Source: Bdellovibrionaceae bacterium UBA3535
GTDB taxonomy: Bacteria > Bdellovibrionota > Bdellovibrionia > Bdellovibrionales > UBA840
Reading direction: 5' to 3'
Assembly: GCA_002376845.1 (NCBI GenBank)
Contig: DFOS01000007.1
Coordinates: forward strand, 117,114-181,113
Length of the DNA stretch: 64,000 bases
Positions within the stretch are counted from its first letter, which is position 1. Each line of letters opens with the position of its first letter. This document shows, piece by piece, positions 59,998-64,000 of the stretch. Under the pieces are notes generated by a model. It was not told the origin of the DNA, did no database searches, and saw only the letters and a list, made by a program, of their open reading frames with translations. The translations under genes were made by a program, and so were the position numbers.

Positions 59998-60026
59998 CAG
60001 CCTATAAAAAAACAGGGATGAAGATT
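59998..60026. repeat. 29-bp direct repeat, right copy (overlaps the rnpB 3' end)
   Basis: Identical to 59145-59173. Bases 60017-60026 are part of the P1 stem of RNase P RNA (pairing with 60333-60342), and the AAAAAAA before them probably gives the T-rich terminator tract of rnpB on the minus strand. Confidence 0.9.
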
Positions 60027-60342
60027 CACTATAAGCCGGATTCTGTTCCCCTATTCGCTCCCTAGGCGATAGGATCGACAATCATTCCTCTAGGATGACG
60101 TTCACACGCCATCTCCAGCGATCTGACCCGGAAGCTTTGAGCTGGCCGCTCTCAAGCGCTTCCCTATTTGATCTTGCTCCGTGTAGAGTTTAGCCGTTTC
60201 AACCAGACTGAACTGGCTCGTCTCTGTTCCACTAGTCCTCGGCTCACGCCGGAGGGGTGTTACCCCTTACACTGCCATATGGAGTCCGGACTTTCCTCGA
60301 CTCCCCCCTACGGAGGGCCGCGATTGCCCGTGAATCTTCATC
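60017..60342 (-). ncRNA. rnpB: RNase P RNA, bacterial class A
   Basis: About 326 nt. Read on the minus strand it contains the universal core: GAGGAAAGTCCGGACTCC near the 5' end (P4 5' strand), GGAACAGAGACGAGCC, GAAACGGCTAAACTCTACACGGAGCAAGATCAAATAGGG in the middle, and ACAGAATCCGGCTTAT near the 3' end (P4 3' strand). The ends pair as a 13-bp P1 stem (60342-60330 with 60029-60017). It is the catalytic RNA that matures tRNA 5' ends. A 77-codon open frame on the plus strand across it is spurious. Confidence 0.97.
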
Positions 60343-60346
60343 TAAA

Positions 60347-60375
60347 CTTCTACGTGATTTCTCGGAACAAAGCAA
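60347..60375 (-). promoter_or_regulatory. Probable rnpB promoter
   Basis: On the minus strand TTGCTT (60375-60370), a 17-bp spacer and TAGAAG (60352-60347), 4 nt before the first base of the P1 stem. The spacing fits the RNA 5' end; the -10 match is imperfect. Confidence 0.4.
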
Positions 60376-60433
60376 TCATAGCTTTTACAAAGCAGCCATA
60401 ATAACGCTATAAGTACGCGTATTTACATGGGTT

Positions 60434-60625
60434 TTATTCATCTAAACGCCGCAAACCTTGAATCACCACCGCATCCTCTACAACGGCATAGGTCACTTCA
60501 ATCGGCTGGCAGCAGACTTCACAGTCTTCGACATATTTTTGCTCGGACAGCTCTTTTTCAAAAAGCATGGAGATTTCCTGCCAGCAGTAGGGACATTGAA
60601 AAAAGACTTCTTCTTCTAATTGCAT
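60434..60625 (-). CDS. CPXCG-motif cysteine-rich small protein
   Basis: 63 aa. CPYC in the first 15 residues and CEVCCQPI in the middle form a likely zinc-ribbon knuckle pair, and the spacing fits the CPXCG cysteine-rich family (the Gly is Trp here). Cytoplasmic, function unknown. It is an isolated small gene between rnpB and the TPR-like gene. Confidence 0.85.
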   Translation of the reverse strand: MQLEEEVFFQCPYCWQEISMLFEKELSEQKYVEDCEVCCQPIEVTYAVVEDAVVIQGLRRLDE

Positions 60626-60649
60626 AGTCGAAATATGACAGAGATCTAG

Positions 60650-61387
60650 TTAATTTTGCAAATAATTCGTCATTAAAATCAAATCATTTGCTAGAGACAA
60701 TCGAAGGTTGCTCGCCTCTTTTTTTGTGCGGACTTGCTTAAGCTTCTCAAGATGATCACGGTAAATTCTTAAGCTTAATTGTTTGGGGTGAATTTGAATG
60801 GCATATTCTACCGTTTCCAAAGCATATTCATATTTTTCAGCCTCGGTCAGCATTGCCAAATAATAGCCGGTTAAATATGGGTTCCAGTTTTTTGCTAAAA
60901 GCTGATCGTATAAATATTTTTGTGCTTTTGTGGCATCCTGCTTCTTAATTTCATCTGCCTTTTCCACTATTTCATAATCTGCCTTACTCGGCTTGTATGC
61001 AAAGGGTTTAAATTTATTTGCTAAATATTTTTTTTCAAAGGTACGAACGGCCTTACTTACCTCTGCCGATCGCTCCATCTTTTTTACTTCTGTTAATAAA
61101 TTTTTATTTTCATTATTTATGGTTTGCAGGTTTTCCGTAGCGAGTTCGACTAAAAAAAGTATACGCTGTTTTTCTTTTTCTTTTTCATCCGTCAATTTAT
61201 CAATCCGATTGATAAAGGCTTGTAGTTTTTTAGCCTTTGCATGATCTGGATTGTTTTTTAAGATTTTCTCAATTATCGGCAGCGCTTGATCATAACCGCC
61301 TGTGGCAGTTCGCTCTAAAGCCGATTGATATAAATTTATATCAACGTTAGTGGATGCAAAAATAAAACTAAGTATTAGGAAGGACAT
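60650..61387 (-). CDS. Secreted TPR-like helical protein of unknown function
   Basis: 245 aa with a short signal peptide (MSFLILSFIFAST). One TPR-like unit is visible (ALERTATGGYDQALPIIEKILKNNPDHAKAKKLQA), a charged coiled-coil middle (DEKEKEKQRILFLVELATENLQTI) and a second TPR-like unit near residue 190 (EAEKYEYALETVEYAIQIHPKQLSLRI). Probably a periplasmic scaffold. Its start lies about 54 nt beyond the end of the pirin gene on the same strand, with a possible terminator between. Confidence 0.62.
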   Translation of the reverse strand: MSFLILSFIFASTNVDINLYQSALERTATGGYDQALPIIEKILKNNPDHAKAKKLQAFINRIDKLTDEKEKEKQRILFLVELATENLQTINNENKNLLTEVKKMERSAEVSKAVRTFEKKYLANKFKPFAYKPSKADYEIVEKADEIKKQDATKAQKYLYDQLLAKNWNPYLTGYYLAMLTEAEKYEYALETVEYAIQIHPKQLSLRIYRDHLEKLKQVRTKKEASNLRLSLANDLILMTNYLQN

Positions 61388-61402
61388 ACAATAATGATAG
61401 TG

Positions 61403-61433
61403 AAAAAAAGCGCCAGGCTCTACGGGACCTAGG
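61403..61433 (-). terminator. Possible terminator after the pirin gene
   Basis: On the minus strand an imperfect stem (CCTAGG with CCTGG, about 5 bp, one bulged base) is followed by GCGC and T7 (61409-61403). It lies directly after the pirin stop at 61442. The stem is weak, so this is tentative. Confidence 0.35.
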
Positions 61434-61441
61434 ATCAGAAA

Positions 61442-62377
61442 TTATATGGAATCCTCAGGCAAGGGGATGAATTCTTTTTCATCACCTGGGACTTTGGCAA
61501 ATTCTCCATTTCTCCACTTTTCTTTGGCCTCTTCAATTCTAGCCTCCTGGCTAGAAACAAAGTTCCAATAGATATGTCTAGTCCCAAGCTTTTCTCCGCC
61601 CATGACCGTAATAAAAGAGTCCTTCGTGGCCTGAATCTCAATATTCTGATCCGTACTTAATATTGCCATTTGATAAGCCTGGATCATTTGCCCCGCAATT
61701 TCTAACTGGCCCTTCACCACATAAATGGCACGCTCCTCTGCCTGGGGAAGAATTAGTTTTTGATCTTTCGATAGTCGAGCTTCAACATACAAAGTATCCG
61801 CAAACTGCTTTACGGGGGAAGTTATTCCATAAGCCTCGCCAATCATCACGCGAACCGGCACCCCCTCCACATCAACTTGTGGAATATCGTTAGCATCATA
61901 ATGATAAAATGCGGGTTCTACCTCTTCTTGTTGCTCCGGCAGCGCTAACCAGAGCTGCAAACCATTCAATTTTTGCCCCGTTTTCAACTTTTCCGCTGCC
62001 GTTCTCTCAGAATGAGTGATTCCCTTACCGGCAACCATTAGATTAATGTCCCCAGGTTGAATCGCTTCACTATTACCCAAAGAGTCTCTATGCCAAATTT
62101 CCCCCTCAAAGGTATAGGTCACCGTTGCCAAATTTATATGGGGGTGTGGGCGGACATTGATTCCTTCAGCAGGCGGAAAATCAGCAGGGCCCATATGATC
62201 GAAAAAAATCCATGGTCCTACCATTTTTTGCTTTGCAAATGGTAAAACCCGCCGAACCGAGAATCCTCCCAGATCTTTTTCACGCGCATCAATGACTTTC
62301 TCGATCGCAGAACAGGAAGGCTCCTGACAGTCTGTTTGCTTTAAGCACTTGTCATTTGCAGAAATAAAGTTGGTCAC
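61442..62377 (-). CDS. Pirin family cupin protein
   Basis: 311 aa. The N-terminal cupin has VGPWIFFDHMGPADFPP, VRPHPHINLATVTYTFEGEIWHRDSLG and LMVAGKGITHSERT, supplying three His ligands and a Glu to a metal. The C-terminal cupin (TLYVEARLSKDQKLILPQAEERAIYVVKGQLEI) is metal-free, as usual. Bacterial pirins such as YhhW have quercetinase activity; others are regulators. Its 5' region carries a cluster of GGA-loop hairpins. Confidence 0.92.
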   Translation of the reverse strand: MTNFISANDKCLKQTDCQEPSCSAIEKVIDAREKDLGGFSVRRVLPFAKQKMVGPWIFFDHMGPADFPPAEGINVRPHPHINLATVTYTFEGEIWHRDSLGNSEAIQPGDINLMVAGKGITHSERTAAEKLKTGQKLNGLQLWLALPEQQEEVEPAFYHYDANDIPQVDVEGVPVRVMIGEAYGITSPVKQFADTLYVEARLSKDQKLILPQAEERAIYVVKGQLEIAGQMIQAYQMAILSTDQNIEIQATKDSFITVMGGEKLGTRHIYWNFVSSQEARIEEAKEKWRNGEFAKVPGDEKEFIPLPEDSI

Positions 62378-62413
62378 AAACCAACGCTATAACAAATCAT
62401 TCCCATAAACCAG

Positions 62414-62498
62414 AAAAAACACCAGGACTGGCTCGTGTATCCTACACTCGCCCCTTCGGGCTCTTCCAGAGCTCAAAAATAGCATCCTGCTATTTTTG
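62414..62498 (-). ncRNA. Second cluster of GGA-loop hairpins upstream of pirin: candidate CsrA-binding RNA
   Basis: On the minus strand: 62498-62474 is a perfect 10-bp stem with loop AGGAT; 62472-62460 is GCTCT/AGAGC with loop GGA; 62461-62450 is GCCC/GGGC with loop GAAG (its first two bases are also the end of the previous stem); 62447-62435 is GTGTA/TACAC with loop GGA. A short CCA/TGG stem and T6 (62419-62414) follow, like an intrinsic terminator. The size would suit an RsmX/Y/Z-type RNA of about 100-120 nt. GCAGGATGC also occurs in the first cluster (764 region). Function is inferred. Confidence 0.45.
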
Positions 62499-62530
62499 TC
62501 GAACGGGTTTCGTACTGTCACCACTTCCAA

Positions 62531-62609
62531 TACCAGAATCAAATACCACATGAGTTCCGCAGGAGCTTCGCTCCGAGGACTGTATGAAATGTGGTATTTG
62601 ATTCTGGTA
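62531..62609. repeat. Perfect 21-bp inverted repeat forming a 79-bp fold-back
   Basis: 62531-62551 is the exact reverse complement of 62589-62609. The 37-nt centre has an inner hairpin, GGAGC-TTC-GCTCC. The right arm overlaps the beginning of the open frame of the downstream HTH gene. Perfect arms of this length are unlikely by chance and suggest either a strong RNA structure or a DNA-level element. Confidence 0.85.
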
Positions 62610-63052
62610 GGCTATCGCGGTCGCTATACGAACAAGCCTTTCCTCCGCTGTATATTATTGATTCTATTCAATTTTACTGGAATTCACCTTATAAAGATGA
62701 GGACCTATTAAGGCAGAAATACCTTGCTGAGGGTATGAATCCAAGGCAAATTGCTAGGCTCTTTTTTTCCTCCAGACAATGCATTATGAAATATCTTGAA
62801 CTTTATAATATTCCAATTAGAGAAGAAGATCGTAAACTTGGACCCCTTAGTTTTGGAGAGCGCAGACACTATGGCAGGCTAACCTCCCATATCACAGAAA
62901 ATATGAATATAGAAAAAGTAAAGTCGCTTAGAGAACAAGGATTCAGTTATCAATCCATAGCCAATATCTTCAATTCTTTGAAAATACCAACTAAATCCAA
63001 AAAGGCTATCTGGTACGCTAAAACGATTCGTTCCTTAGTGCTTCGTGACTAG
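62591..63052 (+). CDS. Small HTH protein resembling the C-terminal region of serine recombinases
   Basis: Up to 153 aa from GTG 62591, but the first 25 codons lie in or next to the fold-back, so the true start is probably further in, near IIDSIQFYWNSPYKDEDLLR. Two helix-turn-helix segments can be seen: YLAEGMNPRQIARLFFSSRQCIMKYLELYNIPIR and SLREQGFSYQSIANIFNSLKIPTKSKKAIWYAKTI. The second matches the DNA-binding tail common in large serine recombinases. There is no catalytic domain. It could be a regulator or a fragment of a mobile element. Confidence 0.6.
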   Translation: MVFDSGRLSRSLYEQAFPPLYIIDSIQFYWNSPYKDEDLLRQKYLAEGMNPRQIARLFFSSRQCIMKYLELYNIPIREEDRKLGPLSFGERRHYGRLTSHITENMNIEKVKSLREQGFSYQSIANIFNSLKIPTKSKKAIWYAKTIRSLVLRD

Positions 63053-63162
63053 AATCATTTTATCAATGAACCATTTTGAGAATATTATTTATAACTGGAC
63101 CAAAAAAGCGTAAAAGTTGGCTACAAATGCCGATATGAACTTAAGACACCTTGGGGGAAAGA

Positions 63163-63984
63163 ATGGGAGAGTTTTATTTCACTGGATGGCTGTTTGCTTT
63201 AATAATAGGCTTTATTAAAATGGTCATGGGGTTTTCAATGCTTAACTCGGTAAGAGTTAGTAACCTTAAAAAAATCGGGCTACATTTTTCTCCATTGAGT
63301 GGTAAATTTAAAAATAGTCCAGCGACAGCTTTTCAACACATCTTTTATGTGATTTATCTTCTTGTAATAACACCACTCTTCAGTTGGATATCTGTTGTTT
63401 CCGGCGTATGGCCTTTCATTGCAATGTGGACCAATAAAGTAGATGTACCAGAGAAAATTAAAGAAATTCAGTTTAAACTTGCAACAACTAATCTAGAAAA
63501 AGATGAAATTTTAAGCCTAATCGACGAACTACAAAAATTAAGCGGTCAAACATCGACCAAAATGGCAGAGAATTTCTTTGTAGATCTAAGTGAGCAAATA
63601 GATACTCCAGACGATGACCTATATACATTATCGATCGGCGATGATGAATGGCCCGCTAGTTTTGATATAGACCCGAAAAGCAAAAGGCTTGATTATAACG
63701 CTAACACCCCTGACTACGACAGCATATTTAAATCGATATTAGAATATAAGTTTGAAGAGCAAGAGATCTTAATTAGAACCGTTGAAGATAGTGTTAATAA
63801 CTATGGAAAGGTAACTTTCAACATAAAAGATAACGTAGTACTTACCTCAGAAATAAGAAAGCAATGCAACGACAATAAATTCATGGACTACGACAAACAA
63901 ATAGAAAAATATAGCAAAAGAGTTGAATGGTCTCAGGTTGAACTACATAAACTTAAATTTTTCATTATGTCCCATCATCCGTAA
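63163..63984 (+). CDS. Membrane-anchored protein of unknown function
   Basis: 273 aa from ATG 63163 behind GGGGGAAAGA. Two transmembrane helices (GWLFALIIGFIKMVMGFSML and HIFYVIYLLVITPLFSWISVVSG) then a soluble C-terminal part of about 180 residues, acidic and helical (LEKDEILSLIDELQKLSG). The soluble domain is probably cytoplasmic. No family recognised. Codon use looks more AT-rich than in its neighbours by eye, which could mean transfer together with the HTH gene, but this was not measured. Confidence 0.6.
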   Translation: MGEFYFTGWLFALIIGFIKMVMGFSMLNSVRVSNLKKIGLHFSPLSGKFKNSPATAFQHIFYVIYLLVITPLFSWISVVSGVWPFIAMWTNKVDVPEKIKEIQFKLATTNLEKDEILSLIDELQKLSGQTSTKMAENFFVDLSEQIDTPDDDLYTLSIGDDEWPASFDIDPKSKRLDYNANTPDYDSIFKSILEYKFEEQEILIRTVEDSVNNYGKVTFNIKDNVVLTSEIRKQCNDNKFMDYDKQIEKYSKRVEWSQVELHKLKFFIMSHHP

Positions 63985-64000
63985 CCCGGTCTTCTAGGCG

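Larger units (their letters stand above)
59145..60026. mobile_element. HEPN/MNT toxin-antitoxin cassette bounded by 29-bp direct repeats at the rnpB 3' end
   Basis: Two perfect 29-bp direct repeats bracket 824 bp that hold only a HEPN and an MNT gene with their promoter. Removing one repeat plus the cassette would restore a simple junction in which the hydroxylase stop overlaps the end of rnpB. This resembles site-specific integration at the 3' end of a structural RNA gene with an att-like core, or a duplication made on insertion. No recombinase gene is present, so it would be non-autonomous or a remnant. The repeats are seen; the mechanism is inferred. Confidence 0.6.

Noticed and set aside
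60168..60401. 77-codon plus-strand ORF
   Set aside because: It lies across rnpB, whose conserved RNA core explains the sequence.
62496..62711. 71-codon plus-strand ORF upstream of the HTH gene
   Set aside because: It runs through both arms of the perfect inverted repeat and has no protein-like conservation signal.
1..64000. tRNA genes, 16S/23S rRNA, CRISPR arrays, complete insertion sequences
   Set aside because: No T-loop-like GGTTCRANYCC with matching cloverleaf arms, no rRNA core sequences, no regularly spaced repeats and no transposase were recognised by eye; a tRNAscan or Infernal run would settle the RNA part.

Overview
The window is a chromosomal segment of a flagellated Gram-negative bacterium. 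The evidence is L- and P-ring flagellar genes, lipoprotein signal peptides, an outer-membrane barrel candidate, a type IV pilus retraction ATPase and a TRAP transporter. Gene content and style (cinA-recA next to pgpA, PilZ proteins with a degenerate receiver part, many lytic or secreted peptidoglycan-active proteins, moderate AT-richness) suggest the Bdellovibrionota / former Deltaproteobacteria. This is an inference from style; no 16S gene is present.

Layout. 1-5276 (minus): rod/ring operon flgF-flgG-flgA-flgH-(24-aa ORF)-flgI-flgJ and the start of a further gene. 5466-9567: lytic transglycosylase and ACT-less aspartokinase (plus), then pgpA-cinA-recA-doxX (minus). 9753-14908: small redox protein, DoxX, PilZ protein, poly(A) polymerase, esterase, DEAD-box helicase. 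14910-24810 (minus): envelope proteins, mutY, astB, alaS, recX, pilT. 24916-31292: crcB, degenerate PP2C-like protein, citrate synthase, HNH nuclease, large periplasmic protein, DUF924. 31398-37742: a probable ectoine uptake and breakdown locus (M24 hydrolase, PLP lyase, deacetylase, TRAP P/Q/M). 37886-49554: second PilZ protein, crotonase, LysE, rhomboid, acetyltransferases, elbB, ferredoxin-nth, M14 peptidase, DoxX-transketolase, tatA. 49582-55979 (minus): tyrS followed by a leucine-catabolism operon (methylcrotonyl-CoA carboxylase with a split alpha subunit, enoyl-CoA hydratase, HMG-CoA lyase). 56088-63984: pseudouridine synthase, methyltransferase, fatty acid hydroxylase, a HEPN/MNT toxin-antitoxin cassette, rnpB, pirin, an HTH protein and an unknown membrane protein.

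Most notable observations: (1) two short non-coding stretches on the minus strand (724-902 and 62414-62498) made of hairpins that present GGA in their loops, as in CsrB/RsmZ-type RNAs that bind CsrA; (2) the HEPN/MNT pair sits exactly between two perfect 29-bp direct repeats, one of which contains the 3' end of rnpB, as in a site-specific integration; (3) the divergent TRAP genes dctP and dctQ both lack a canonical start codon where their N-termini must begin, and both have ATT in place; (4) several genes have a -10 box only 5-8 nt before the start codon, which predicts leaderless mRNAs; (5) FlgJ carries a degenerate LytM-like domain; (6) long and repeated fold-back hairpins lie at 41275-41381 and 62531-62609.

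No tRNA, 16S/23S rRNA, CRISPR array or complete insertion sequence was recognised. No stretch above about 300 bases lacks a feature.
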